Part shown: piece by piece, positions 10,451-21,624 of the stretch
Layout: each line of letters begins with the position of its first letter
Position numbering within the stretch: the first letter of the stretch is position 1
Assembly (NCBI GenBank): GCA_031769625.1
Contig: JAUIMM010001030.1
Span: forward strand, 1,433,001 to 1,497,000
Direction: 5' to 3'
Length of the DNA stretch: 64,000 bases
From: Taudactylus pleione
Lineage: Eukaryota; Chordata; Amphibia; Anura; Myobatrachidae
Notes under the pieces: model-generated
The model's input: the letters and a program-made list of their open reading frames with translations, nothing else
What the model was told of the DNA's origin: nothing
The model's database searches: none
Position numbers and translations under genes: made by a program

Positions 10451-10750
10451 TTTTGATATAATGTACGTATCTTTATGGTGCTGTATCTATAAGGCACTGT
10501 ATTTACAATGTGCTGTGTATGTATTGTTCCGTTATTGTAGTCTGACATGGGAGACTTGTTTTGATACTTTATATTAGAATCACTGCATGTTAAATTGTTA
10601 CCATATGTTATGTCAGTGATACTATGTAACTATGGTGATGGCAGCCTCTTGAGGGCATCACTGTGTGGCTATTGGCTTCCGGTTATTTGATGCGGTTTGC
10701 ATGTGGGTGGGGGTATTTAAGGCGAGTGATCTTATATATGTAATGTACCC

Positions 10751-10785
10751 TGATGACAATAGATTAAACTATTGAAACGTTGTAA
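10751..10785 (+). ncRNA. Hammerhead-ribozyme-like motif in the Penelope 3' region
   Basis: The sequence CTGATGA is followed by a hairpin CAATAG/CTATTG and then AAACGTTGTA. This parallels the hammerhead core CUGAUGA, stem II, GAAA, a short stem III, then a NUH cleavage triplet (here GTA). Penelope-like elements are known to carry hammerheads. Stem II pairing uses the G of GAAA, and stem I pairing with upstream sequence is poor, so this copy is probably decayed or inactive. Confidence 0.4.
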
Positions 10786-10830
10786 TTTCCTGCTTATTGC
10801 TGTTTCTTTATTACCTGACTGCCACCGTTG

Positions 10831-10836
<6 letters not shown>

Positions 10837-10872
<36 letters not shown>

Positions 10873-10878
10873 CATATA

Positions 10879-10909
<31 letters not shown>

Positions 10910-10940
10910 ACATACACACACACATACACACACACACGTG
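10837..10940. repeat. (TA)n/(CA)n compound microsatellite
   Basis: Alternating TA and CA dinucleotide blocks immediately after the Penelope relic. The overlapping frames on both strands are low-complexity artefacts. Confidence 0.95.
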
Positions 10941-11904
10941 TGCCGCAGACTTCGGCATTCCCTCTCCGCCGGGTCATGGACGACCCCGTAAACACCTCCC
11001 AATGGGACATAAAAGACTACTCACCTTGAGGGCGTACATAAATACATGTTTTTTTCCACATGATTTAAGTAACACTTTTACAAATGTCCCGATTTTTCCA
11101 GTTCAAAAGGATCGACTCACTATGGAAAATGGCTGCATTTGGTACAAAATACAGTACTTGGATTTGTTATATAACCAACAAATAATCACATTAACGCCAT
11201 GCATTTCTAATCATTTCTGGTAACACAAAAAGCAGTTTGTGCACTTTAACTCAATAATGAAGTATGTTTCATTCACCGTTTATCTGGTGACCGCATTACT
11301 CATCATTTATTTAAGAAATACAATTAAATGGATGTTCTATTACAGCGGAAAGCAATGACCTAGTAACAGTAAATACATTTACAAAGGCAATCCAAAATAA
11401 AGCCATGCTTCATATGTAAAGTAATCTGTCACTGCAAGCTAAATGCTAATGTGAAGCCAATTGTTAAATCCATGTACAGACGACATCAGATCTCATTCTC
11501 TAATCAGTCGCCAAGTGTTGTGTAACACCATAGAAAGACACATTTGTTTATTCTAAAGGAAACACAGATCAGAGGATTACAAGTTACAAAATAAAAGTAA
11601 AAACAAAATACTTACCATAGAACTAACACTTGCTATTCTATGTAATGGTTATAATGTAATTTATGATGTCTCTAATAAGAACATTAACCAACTCACACTC
11701 ATGAAAGCGAATAACATGGGATGTAGATAAATTTGTAGATATAATATAAAATATCCCTGCCATAATATCCCTTTAATTCAGGACACACATGAATTACATT
11801 GGTTCTGTGGCCGGCTAATTTCAAGCCTGAATTTCACCTGGCCACAGAACATTAGTAAATCATGTGTACGGGATTAAATGGATGTTAAGTCAAATTTTAT
11901 ATAC
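10941..11904. other. Unique-looking AT-rich DNA with one small palindrome
   Basis: No gene recognised. A short inverted repeat, GGTTCTGTGGCC/GGCCACAGAAC, occurs at about 11800-11850 and is itself framed by ACACATGA and TCATGTGT. It may be a tiny foldback element or a chance hairpin. Confidence 0.45.
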
Positions 11905-12169
11905 CTACACACAGTGCACACATATTCAGCAGCACTTTCTACAGAGAATATTTAGCCATTCACATTAATTCCTGCTTCTTTGGAACTTGCAATCTACAGT
12001 CATGGCCAAAAGTTGAGAATGACAAGTATTGGTTTTCATAAAGTTTGCTGCTTCAGTGTTTTTAGACCTTTTTGTCAGATGTTACTATGGTATATTGAAG
12101 TAAAATTACAAGCATTTCATAAGTGTCAAAGGTTTTTATTGACAATTAAATTAAGTTTATGCAAACAGT

Positions 12170-13594
12170 CAATATTTGCAGTGTTGACCCTTCTTTTTCA
12201 AGACCTCTGCAATTCGCCCTGCATGCGGTCAATCAACTTCTGGGCCACATACTGACTGATGGCCGCCCATTCTTGCCTAATCAATGCTTGGAGTTTGTCA
12301 AAATTTGTGGGTTTTTGTTTATCCACCTGCCTCTTGAGGATTGACCACAAGTTCTCAATGGGATTAAGGTCTGGGGAGTTTCCTGGCCAAAATTGTTATG
12401 TTTTGTTCCCCGAGCCACTTAGTTATCACTTTTGCCTTATGGCAAGGTTCTCCATCATGCTGGAAAAGGCATTGTTCGTCACCAAACTGTTCTTGGATGG
12501 TTGGGGGAAGTTGCTCTTGGAGGATGTTTTGGTACCATTCTTTATTCATACCGTGTTTCGTGTTTCCCCGATAATAAGCCCTACCCTTACTTTTGGAAAA
12601 CGGTCCAAAATAAGCCCTACCCCGAAAATAAGACCTAACAAAATCCCCATTTTGTCCGGTCCCTGCCTGCGCTACACTAAAATGCCCACAGCTCCGCCCC
12701 CCGCATGAAATGGATGCCGCTGTTAAAGATTTAACAGTGGCATCCAATCACAGCTGCAGCGTCTCACTCTCACAGTGAGTGCGCGGCAGCTGGCGTGCGT
12801 GGCAGCGTCATTTACAGCAGCGCCGCAGAGGAGAGGAGAGAAAAAGAGGAAAAAATAAATAAAAGGTTAGTAAAGAATTGTATTGAATTATTGAAATTGT
12901 TGTCAATGTTAATTAAAATAAGCCCTACCCCGAAAATAAGCCCTATGGAGTTTTTTGGACAAAAAAAAAGATAGTGTCTTATTATCGGGGAAACACGGTA
13001 GCTGTGTTCTTAGGCAAAATTGTAAGTGAGCCCACTCCCTTGGCTGAGAAGCAAACCCACACATGAATGGTCTCAGGATGCTTTACTGTTGGCATGACAC
13101 AGGACTGATGGTAGCGCTCACCTTTCCTTCTCTGGACAAGCGTTTTTCCAGATGCCCCAAACAATCTGAAAGGGGATTCATCAGAGAAAATAACTTTACC
13201 CCAGTCCTCAGCAGTCCAATCCCTGTACCTTTTGCAGAATGATGTTTTTCCTGGAGAGAAGTGGCTTCTTTGCTGCCCTTCTTGACACCAGGCCATCCTC
13301 CAAAAGTCTTTGCCTCACTGTGCGTGAAGATGCACTCATACCTTCCTGCTGCCATTCCTGAACAAGCTCTGCACTGGCGGTGCCCCGTTTCCGCAGCTGA
13401 ATCAACTTTGGGAGACGGTCCTCCTGGCGCTTGCTGGACATTCTTGGGCACCCTGAAGCCTTCTTCACAACTATTGAACCTCTCTCCTTGAAGTTCTTGA
13501 TGATCCGATAAATGGTTGATTTAGGTGCAATCTTACTAGCAGTAATATCCTTGCCTGTGAAGCCATTTTTTGTGCAAAACAATGATGACTGCAC
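12170..13594 (-). pseudogene. Tc1-like transposase, interrupted and frameshifted
   Basis: This encodes the cut-and-paste transposase of the element. The N-terminal part (13208-13594) has the paired helix-turn-helix region with STIYRIIKNFKERGS, a GRPR-like linker remnant (SGCPRMSSKR), and SSRTVRQRLLEDG. The catalytic domain follows in another frame at about 12999-13296, with VIFSDESPFRLFG holding the first Asp. It resumes beyond the inserted MITE with CLFQHDGEPCHKAK (second Asp, near 12455) and NSPDLNPIEN (third acidic residue, near 12355-12390). Besides the MITE there is a frame change near 13240 and one near 12385, so the gene is dead. Confidence 0.9.
12551..12998. mobile_element. Tc1/mariner-type MITE nested in the Tc1 transposase
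   Basis: The ends CCGTGTTTC and CCGTGTTTCCCCGATAATAAG (opposite strand) are inverted. The left copy has an extra GTGTTTC. TA duplications lie at 12549-12550 and 12999-13000. ATAAGCCCTACCCCGAAAATAAG-type motifs recur near both ends. Non-coding. It splits the transposase reading frame at a TA. Confidence 0.85.
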
Positions 13595-14220
13595 GTGTTT
13601 CGATGCAGGTAACCATGGTTAACAGAGGAAGAACAATGATTTCAAGCTCCACCCTCCTTTTAAAGCTTCCAGTCTGCTATTCTAACCCAATCAGCATGAC
13701 AGAGTGATCTCCAGCCTTGTCCTCATCAGCACTCTCAACTGTGTTAAAGAGAGAATCATTGACATTATGTCAGCTGATCCTTTTGTGGCAGGGCTGAAAT
13801 GCAGTGGAAATGATGTTTTTGGGATTAAATTCATTGTCATGGCAAAGAGGGACTTTGCAATTAATTGCAAATCATCTAATCACTCTTCATGACATTCTGG
13901 AGTATATGCAAATTGCCATCATAAAAACTGAAGCAGCATACTTTGTGAAAATCAATACTTGTGTCATTCTCAAATCTTTTGGCCATGGCTGTAAATTCAT
14001 TATGACATGACATATACTAAGATTAATTTTTGTTGGGATCTAAGTAACCTACCACTATATTTGTGGAGTGTGGGAGAAAACCGGAGTATCTGGAGGAAAT
14101 CCACACAAGCATGGGGAGAACATACAAGCTCCATGCACTTAGGGCGGTGGTGGGAATTGTACCCAAGACCTCAGTGCTGTGAGGCAGTAATGCTAAGCAT
14201 TACACTATCTGTGCTGCCAT

Positions 14221-15708
14221 AAAACCACTGTGTTTCTAACGTTTGGAGACTTTAACCTGGATTTTATGGACTTTTTCTGGAACTTTTGATCCATTCTATG
14301 ATGCAGTGATTCTTATGGCAATATAGAAGAGCAAGTGTGGAGGTGTATTCAGAGGACTCTTTTTACCAATTAGCATATTTTAATTGAGGGTCTCTCCCCT
14401 ATTGAATAAAAAAGTATATTGTGTTATAGTATTACATCATAGTGCATTTATAAGTTTATTGTAACTATACTCCTTGTGACCAGCGTTTTTGGATACATGG
14501 ATTTAGAAGATTAGATATTATCAGATACAGGGGCAGGCCAGTACATTTGTTATAGTACACAGATGAGTAGGGCGCCAGGCAGAAGAGGGTGCCAGGTTCC
14601 GCAACAACCACTGCACGCCTGCACGGAGCAGCAGAGAAAATATCACCCACCCTGACGCCTTGTTTCCGTGGAAGGGGCGCTCGATGTGCTGCTTACCTAT
14701 TCCAATTGGGTCAGTCCGCCCCTGATCAGTCTATTTTCCTTCATTAAATGTACACAGTGATTTGGCACCTTATTTAAGGGTTAAGAGGCTGTACCATACT
14801 ACTAAGAAAGCTGTCCCCTCTTATTTTTAGGAACACCTATATTTCAATCCCCATCACTATAGCACCAAGCACAGCTACACGTGTAAAACGGCTGTATAAT
14901 GTTGGCTCTCCTTTTACAATTTAAATCATCGTCTGATAGATTTTCTGTCCTACAACGTGATCATGTTCTCAAATGAGGTGCAGTTTAACAAAATTGAATG
15001 GGATGCATTTCAAAGGCTGAGTTTGGAAAGATTTTGCAGATGTATGCAATCAGAAGGAGTGCATACATCAGGAGTGCAATAAAATGTAGTTTTTAAAAAA
15101 TAATAAAGTTGAAATCAAAGATGTAAGAATAAGACAGAACTTTTGAAGTTTGCGTGGTACATCTGCTTTACATCCATAGGACTTAATATGATATCTTCAA
15201 TTATTGCTAAGAAAGCGGTTTATCATGTACAAAGTGCTAGCAGGCTGCTCAAAGGCAGGGACTACCAGGTTAACCCTACAAATCCGGGATTATTAGAAGG
15301 TTAAGGTATTGCTTATTTTTCTCAAAATGAACTTGTAAGAAGTGTATCATAATGCTCCTTCTTGCACCAGCAGTGTGTTACAATCATTTACAATTAGTTT
15401 TGAGCACTGAGCAAAGGGGATCATTGTCCTCTTTGGCCATAAGAGTTGGTGCTAAAATCTGGCCAATCAGGCACAGAGGTTACATCATATTTTGCTGGGT
15501 CTTCTTGGATAACACCACACACAGGCTGATCTTCTAAATGCATTTACCAATATGCCTGACTACGATGATTCTGGTATGATGAGGCTTGCAATTCATAATT
15601 AGTTGCTGCATGTAGCAATGTCATACCAATTACCTGAAACTGCAGCATGTGTGCTCAGCTTATTAATGGCCTTATAGAACATAAGGCTCATTCAATTGTT
15701 ACAACAAA
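14221..15708. other. No feature recognised
   Basis: AT-rich DNA without a supported gene, array or terminal repeat. A GC-richer patch at 14560-14720 contains GGGCGCCAGGCAGAAGAGGG-like text that may be part of an old repeat, but it has no defined ends. Confidence 0.4.
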
Positions 15709-15711
15709 TAA

Positions 15712-16090
15712 AGGCCCATATACATCAGCAATCAATTGTGTCAATTTTGCAATTTGCAGATGTTTGTATAAAAATATCTGCAATGTATGGGCTTCGCAGA
15801 TTGCAATCAAAAAGTGATTGGAATTGGTAAATCAGATTGTCCAACATGTTGGATTTGGGCTGTAGATTGCTAGCGTATGGAGATGATCAGCAGATTTGCA
15901 GACCGTTACTAGTAAAATGATGGGCCTTTCAAGATTGGCAGATCTGTGTTTGCTGAAAACGATCTGCAAATCACTGAAAAAGATCTGTAATGTATGGGCG
16001 CAGATTGCTAGATTGGGAAATCCTAGAATCGGGCAATAAATCTTCAAATTGCTCAATTGTAGTTTTCAGATTGCTGATGTATGAGGGCCT
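15712..16090. mobile_element. Palindromic MITE with TAA duplications (379 bp)
   Basis: The ends are AGGCCCATATACATCAGCAA and, on the other strand, AGGCCCTCATACATCAGCAA. The triplet TAA flanks both sides (15709-15711, 16091-16093). Internally GATTGC, CAGATTTGCAGA and related words recur in both orientations. Non-coding. The TWA-type target fits Harbinger. Confidence 0.8.
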
Positions 16091-16214
16091 TAAACACAAA
16101 TGCATGCCAAACACTATCCTGCTTTGGGTGGGGCAGTCCCGCTTTACAAAGCAGCTGGTGAATAGATGCCATGCCATTTTCACACAGAGCCTGGAGACAG
16201 TCCAGCATCTGCAA

Positions 16215-16366
16215 CATTTACATGATTTTAGTTATTTTTAAAAACGAATAAATGTTTTTTGTTTTTTTACAAAAAATCCAGATCCAAAACCAAAACACTT
16301 GAGGGTGGTTTTACAATACCAAAACACGAAGATGAACCCAGATCCAGGAGTCAGCACACATCTCTA
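16215..16366 (-). mobile_element. Fragment of a hAT end related to the 2596 element
   Basis: The reverse complement begins TAGAGATGTGTGCTGAC and continues with CGTGTTTTGG, CCACCCTCAAGTGTTTTGG and TTTTGGATCTGGAT. This closely parallels the left 130 bp of the 4.57-kb hAT (TAGGGGTGTGCACC, TTTTGGTTTTGGATCTGG, CCACCCTTCCGTGTTTTGG). The other end is missing. Confidence 0.7.
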
Positions 16367-17023
16367 GTTGGATGGTATGAGACTGCAGAGTTCTTGGTGG
16401 GCTGTATGTTATAGTCACACCTGAATGGTGACAAGGGGTTCCCATTTTGAAATCCCATATGTTGGGAGGTATGCAAATGTGCTGTATTTCATAGGAACTA
16501 ATTCATTTGCTTTAATCACTGATCTGAGCTCTGATCAAAGCTCGGACCTCATTGGTTATTATGGATTAAAGAACATATGTGCTCTATGCATTTTATTCAA
16601 CATGTACGATGCTTTCCATTTGACTGGTGCATGCAGAACATAAGGTCTGCTCCAGAAAACAGGTTTAGACATATTGTGATAATACCAAGGACACATTATA
16701 TAGAACTTCCCTCCAAAACAGTGTCCTCATTTTTATACTGGATTTTAGTAACCGAGAAATCAAGAGCGGGTTAGGCAGAGGAGGGGTTGGGTGGGGGGGG
16801 TCACTGAATCAGACCTACACAAGCTTGAGATGAATTTCATATCAAATAGATTTTCTTCCTGGCAACACACATGCTTATCTTTGAAAACAACCCTGACCAT
16901 CAATAAATTACAGCACTACAAGACCCTTTTATACTCAGAGATACAGATGTGGTCAAATCTGGTGGTATCCTTGTATGAAAAAATAACCCATATTTTTTTC
17001 TAAAATAACTTGAAACTGACAAA

Positions 17024-17382
17024 GGGCAAAATTTACTAAGCGGTGGTTTGACGGCGGGTTCTAGTCTGTTCTAAACCGGTTTGGTGGCGGTTTTACAGCG
17101 GTTTCAAAATGATAGTCCTATTCTACACTATTCTAAAATGTGTTTTGACTGCGGTTTGGATATCTGCAGATTTACAAAGGCCAAAACCACTGAAAAATCA
17201 CTGCAAAACTGCTGTCAAAACACATTTTAGAATAGAATAGAACAAGGCTGTCATTTAGAAACTGCTGCAAAACCACCACCAAATCCCCGGGGTTTAGAAC
17301 AGAATAGAACCTGCCGTCAAACCGCAGGGGTTTAGAACAGAATAGAACCCACCATCAAACCGCAGCTTAGTAAATTTTCCCC
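17024..17382. mobile_element. GGG-ended MITE with AAA duplications (359 bp)
   Basis: The ends are GGGCAAAATTTACTAAGC and, on the other strand, GGGGAAAATTTACTAAGC. AAA lies on both sides. Interior repeats of GGTTTGACGGCGGG / AGAACAGAATAGAACC run in both orientations. It belongs with other elements whose ends read GGG..ATTTACTAAGC (37280, 43635, 45120, 54827, 62466). Confidence 0.75.
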
Positions 17383-17485
17383 AAAGCATCCATCATTGTT
17401 TATTCCATATTTAATAGAATTCAGACTTCATTTGATTTTAGAGTCAGAATATATAAAATAAATAAAACAAATGAAAATGGCACGG

Positions 17486-18545
17486 ACGAATTAATATTAA
17501 TATTTTGTTCGACAACCTTTAGAGACAATCACTGCAATTAAGTGGTTTCTGTAGCTCTCAATGAGACTATAGCACCTGTCAATATGTTGAGTGTCCCACT
17601 CTTGCTCAGCACACTGCTCCAGCTGTCCCTAGTTTAATGGGCACGTTCTCTAGACTGCATGTTTCAGCTCTTTCCATAGATGGTCAATAGGATTCTGATC
17701 AGGGCAGAAGGCCACTTAAGAATAGTGTTCTTCTTAGTCATTCTTGGGTACTTTTATCTGTGTGTTTTGGGTCCTTATTCTGTTGGATGACCCATGACCT
17801 GCAACAAAGACAGAGCTTTCTGACAATGGGCAGTATGTTTCTATCCAGAATACCTTGATAGTCTTGAGATTTAATTGTGCCCTGCACAGATTTAAGGCAT
17901 CCTGTGCCAGATGCAGCACAGCAGCCCTTAAACATAACAGCCTCCTCCATGTATGTATGGCGTTCTTTTCTTTGAAAGCTTCATTTTTCCCATCTGTACA
18001 CATTGAGCTGATGTAACTTGCCAAAAAGCTGCAGTTTTGACTGATCTGTCCGAAGAACATTCTTCCAGATGCATTGTGGCGTGTCAATGTTTATTTGTGC
18101 AAATTCCAATCTGGCTTTTTTTATATATTTTTTTTTTCCAAAATGGAGTCCTCCTGGGTTTTCTTCCATGGAGCCCGCTGTTTGACAAAAAGCATCAGAT
18201 AGCAAGATTAGACACTGGCGTATCTTGACCTTGGAGTAAAACTTGTATCTCTTTGGAAGTTTTCTTGGCACTCTCTCTATCCTTCTAAAACTGGGGTAAA
18301 TTTTCATCTTGTGGCTGCGTACAGGGAGGTTGGCTTCAGTCCCATGGACTTTAAACTAATATTTGTACCTGTAGTCACAGGATCATCAATCAAGCTGCTC
18401 TTAGCCTTTACGTTTAACACGCTTGTCTATCATTTACATTCAGATCTCCTGAGACAACTATCTCCTTTGCTTTCTCTGGTCCATGTTCAGTGTGGTGCAC
18501 ACGATGATACCAAACAGGGTGACTTCTTTGCTCCATTTAAATAGG
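17486..18545 (-). pseudogene. Tc1-like transposase relic (second lineage)
   Basis: Read on the minus strand, the relic runs from an N-terminal region (upstream of 18307) through KKARLEFAQINIDTPQCIWKNVL and RTDQSKLQLFG. That is the first catalytic block, with Asp-Gln replacing the usual Asp-Glu (17981-18307). It continues through a KTHR/NDPKH-like block near 17760 to the C-terminus (RNHLIAVI near 17520-17545). Multiple stops and frame changes make it inactive. Text at 18495-18545 resembles the 5' untranslated region of vertebrate Tc1 elements. I could not find paired terminal repeats. Confidence 0.75.
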
Positions 18546-18572
18546 CCAAATGACTGATTAGAAGACCAAAGG

Positions 18573-18832
18573 GGATTGGTTTGGGATGCCGGCGGTCTGG
18601 ATCCCAGCAGTCAGAATCCAGATGCCGGGTTAGAATACAGACACTTGTTGGTCAGTATTCTAACCCTTCACCCTCTTCCTACTCTATACTCCCCCTTAGT
18701 GCCTAATGCTAACCCTACCCCCTACCCAGCTATTTACCTTCGGGATTCCGGCGGTCGGTCTACCGGCACCGGGAATCTGACAAGTGTCGGGATCCCAGCG
18801 GTCAGGATATTGACCGCATCCCGACTAAAGAC
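18573..18832. mobile_element. MITE-like repeat, GGGATGCCGGCGGTC family
   Basis: The left part contains GGGATGCCGGCGGTCTGGATCCC and the right part CAGCGGTCAGGATATTGACCGCATCCC, given here by their GCCGGCGGTC / GACCGCATCCC cores. The centre is C-rich (CTAACCCTACCCCCTACCC). Related copies lie at 50915-51325 and 61990-62275. Boundaries are approximate. Confidence 0.55.
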
Positions 18833-18861
18833 GTTCAATACTAATTTAAAAAAAGCAACTA

Positions 18862-19706
18862 CCGTATATACTCGAGTATAAGCCGACCCGAATATAAGCC
18901 GAGGTACCTACTTTTACCCAAAAAAACTGGGAAAACTTATTGACTCGAGTGTAAGCCTAGTGTGGGAAATGGCAGGAGCTGGTAGTGCCCCCAGTAGTAA
19001 TTCCCCCTGGTTGTGCCCCCAGTAGTAATCCCCCCTTTCAGTGCCTCCAGTAGTAATCCCCCCCTGGTAGTACCCCCAGTGGTAATCCCCCCTTTTAGTG
19101 CCCCCTGTAGTAATCCCCCACTGGTAGTGCCCCCTGTAGTAATCCTCCCCTGGTAGTTCCCCCAGTGGTAACCCCCCCTTTTAGTGCCCCCTGTAGTAAT
19201 CCCCCCCTGCAGTAATCCCCCCCTGGTAGTGCCCCCTGCAGTAATCCCCCCCTGGTAGTTCCCCCAGTGGTAATCCCCCCTTTTAGTGCCCCCTGTAGTA
19301 GTCGCCCCCTGATAATGCCCCCTGTAGTAATCGCCCCCTGGTAGTGCCCCCTGTAGTCCCCCCCCCCCCCCCAGTAGAGAGAGACGTGACAAGAATAAAG
19401 AAAAAAATCACTTACCTGAAACTCCCGCTCCTGGTCCCGCCGCTGTCCGCTCCTCCGGTCGCTTTGCATGGGAGAGACGTCGTCATGACGACGTGTCTCC
19501 CATCACCCACTGCGGGAGCCGGAAGATGGCTCCCGCAGTGGGAGCAGCAGCAGCCGCTGAGAGTCTGACAGACTGTTTGGCAGTGTGTAGCGCTGACCGA
19601 ACTCCGTCCGGTCAGCGCTACACTTGACTCGAGTATAAGCCGAGGGGGTACTTTTTCAGCACATTTTTTGTGCTGAAAAACTCGGCTTATACTCGAGTAT
19701 ATACGG
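18862..19706. mobile_element. Mariner-type MITE with internal minisatellite (845 bp)
   Basis: The ends are CCGTATATACTCGAGTATAA, inverted at both sides and perfect over at least 20 bp. TA duplications lie at 18860-18861 and 19707-19708. The sequence AAGCCGA repeats beside both ends. Between about 18985 and 19370 sits a C-rich array of GTAGTAATCCCCCC / GGTAGTGCCCCCT units. A strong hairpin (CCACTGCGGGAGCC/GGCTCCCGCAGTGG) lies at about 19507-19542. Long glycine-rich frames on the minus strand are translations of the array. Confidence 0.88.
18985..19370. repeat. C-rich minisatellite, about 29-bp unit
   Basis: Imperfect tandem copies alternate CCCCCTGTAGTAATCCCCCC, CTGGTAGTGC and CCCCAGTGGTAATCC. 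The array is wholly inside the mariner-type MITE at 18862-19706, so it expanded within the transposon. Confidence 0.85.
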
Positions 19707-19894
19707 TAGTTTGAAATATCACTATAATCAAATTATTTATCATCTTTTCTAAGGGGTAACAACAAGTCTGTCCAGGCCAATTTAGAATATTTTTGGAGAA
19801 TAAACAATAAATTTGTCTCTTCAGTTTTTTTGTTGTATTCTATGACATAAAAAAAGCATGCAGGTACAGATGGGTCCTAATACTTTCCCTTAGA

Positions 19895-20186
19895 ATGTAA
19901 GCTCTCATGAGCAGGGACCTCTTCCCTCATGTGCTTCTCTTTACATTTTCTTCTACTCTCTACTCCCCATTAGGGCACCTAACACGGGACCGCCAACTCC
20001 CGGCAGCTTATTGTGAGTGCTTTAATCACTATTTCAGCAATGTATATAAGTTGTGTCCCTGTCCTGCACTGTAATGTACTGTAAGTTACTTGTTTCTTGT
20101 TCACTTATTAGTTCTATGTACTATGTAAGGCGCTGCGGAACACTTGTGGCGCCATATAAATAAAGGATAATAATAATAATAATAAT
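19895..20186 (+). mobile_element. SINE or LINE 3' tail ending in (TAA)n
   Basis: This contains AATGTAAGCTCTCATGAGCAGGGACC, cited here by its TGTAAGCTC and GCAGGGACC words. It then has GGCGCTGCGGAACACTTGTGGCGCC, ATATAAATAAAGG and a (TAA)n tail. The 'TGTAAGCTC...GGGCAGGGAC...CGCTGCGGAA...ATATAAATAA' order matches the 3' part of the SINE copy at 40985-41110. It is probably a 5'-truncated retroposon. Confidence 0.6.
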
Positions 20187-20190
20187 ACAA

Positions 20191-20640
20191 CTAGGCTCAA
20201 TACGCCATGCAGTGAGAGACTCCTGGCGCAAGTGAGCCGCCAGATGCTGTGAGACTACTTGCGCCAAGCATTTCTTTCACCAGAAAAAGTCTTAGTCGCA
20301 AATGGATGCAATAAACCACTGCATGAGACTGCAGATTAATTTGATATGCAACACTTGTATATCTGTGTGCGACTGAATCTGTATATGACGCACCACACAC
20401 ATTGATGTGAAAAAAAGCTGCGGGTGTTGCATTATACCACTTCATATACGGTTCAGACTCAGTCGCGCACAGATATACAAGTGCCACATAACAAATAAAT
20501 CATAGCAGTCTCATGAAGTGGTTTGTCACATCTGTTTGCGACTAAGACATTATTGGGAAAAAAGACGCTTGGCGCAAGCTGAGCTAGGAGGGAGCTGGCA
20601 CGCCAAGACGGGCTGTTTGGCGTGACTGCAGCAAAGTGTA
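20191..20640. mobile_element. Foldback element with nested inverted arms
   Basis: Arms pair around a centre near 20410. CTTAGTCGCAAATGGATGC (20290-20332 region) pairs with the block ending GCGACTAAG at 20546. ACTTGTATATCTGTGTGCGACTG pairs with CAGTCGCGCACAGATATACAAGT (about 20350-20375 and 20458-20481). GCGCCAAG also pairs with CTTGGCGC. The left boundary phrase CTCAATACGCCATGCAG recurs at 44486 as CTCAATACGCCACGCAG. Non-coding. Confidence 0.65.
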
Positions 20641-20649
20641 CAAAGACAT

Positions 20650-21620
20650 CTGTATATGTGAGATAATAGCTTAATTGAAACACTTTTCAGGAGGAGTGAA
20701 GCATTTGTTTCAATGAGCTGTAGAGGTACCAACAAATATGTCTATGTCTGTACATCACAATCATTAAGTTATTGTGATCTGTAATTTTGTTTCCCCAACC
20801 ACCTCCCTCCACCAACCAGCAATCTGCTCATTTACCAGCAAATTACAGGTAGAAATAATCATCATACTGAAGCTTTCAATAATACAAATAAGCAAACATA
20901 TACAGTAGCGAGTTGCCTGTGTAAACTAAAACACACACAACATAATAAGAGCCTGCTTTGTCTCTTATGGCACACTTCTATGTTAGTAAATTGCATTAAT
21001 CAAATTAAGAGCTAGTTAATAAAAAATGATGCTACTTTGCATCTCGTAAACACACTAGTCATAAAAAGGAAAAAGCAGCTAATTTTTACTGCAACTTCAA
21101 TACAAGATCACTTACCATATTGCCTGTACCAAGCAATCTTCCTTTTATAAGGCACATGCCATAAAACAACTGATTTAGCTGGACCAGAGAGTGGCCTCCA
21201 TTCTATAATGATATTTGTATTGTTTAAATTTAAAAACAAAAACAGAGGAAATCAGAAATGTATTAGTTTTAACAAACTCTCCTCACCTCAATTAGAAAAA
21301 TTAGGAGGTACCCTACCACAAGCATCTGAAGCTTGTCCAATACTCCCTCTCTCCTGCCTTTCATGTGGGTGCTGGTGATAGCGACTCTGGGGTTTGAATA
21401 GTTTCCATTCAATCTCCCTCCATCAAGCACACAGATGCTAGGACAGAGGGCTCCCAAACCAAAGGGGTCCCTTCCTATTCTATTAGTTGGGTAGACTGAG
21501 AAAGTGTTTAACCTTTATAGTGCAGGCGCCACATGGAAGAACCTTGCACTATTTAACATGTTTCTGTATTATTCTCACAATATGCATTTTGTCTAAACAC
21601 ATTATGGAAAATGGTGCTGT
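20650..21620. other. AT-rich DNA, no feature seen
   Basis: No gene, array or terminal repeat was recognised. A small CT-rich patch near 21340-21430 has short reading frames without similarity to any family I know. Confidence 0.45.
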
Positions 21621-21624
21621 TCTA

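Larger units (their letters stand above)
8740..10830 (+). mobile_element. Penelope-like retroelement relic
   Basis: The relic contains a decayed reverse transcriptase, a GIY-YIG-like endonuclease tail and a 3' region with a hammerhead-like motif. The upstream part of the polyprotein is missing, so the copy is 5' truncated within the reverse transcriptase. TA/CA-rich microsatellites bound both sides. Exact ends and target duplication could not be determined. Confidence 0.75.
11997..13991 (-). mobile_element. Tc1/mariner transposon with intact termini
   Basis: The inverted ends read CAGTCATGGCCAAAAG and, on the opposite strand, CAGCCATGGCCAAAAG. TA target duplications lie at 11995-11996 and 13992-13993. 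The element carries a minus-strand transposase pseudogene and is interrupted by a 448-bp MITE at 12551-12998. Removing the MITE in thought leaves about 1.55 kb, a typical Tc1 length. Confidence 0.93.
11905..14220 (-). mobile_element. tRNA-headed SINE, split by a Tc1 insertion
   Basis: The SINE tail (11905-11996: GTGCACACATATTC, then TTGCAATCTA) and body plus head (13992-14220) are separated by the Tc1 element at 11997-13991. On the minus strand the head reads GGCAGCACAGATAGTGTAATGC with a box B-like GGGTACAATTCCC. This is the look of a tRNA-derived RNA polymerase III promoter. The body carries the conserved GTGGGAGAAAACCGGAG block. Other copies lie at 23103-23402 and 40870-41115. Confidence 0.7.

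Noticed and set aside
13992..14220. Functional tRNA gene
   Set aside because: Only degenerate box A and box B words are present, followed by the SINE body. The cloverleaf is not maintained.
18937..19469. Glycine-rich frames on the minus strand
   Set aside because: They arise from the C-rich array inside the mariner-type MITE.
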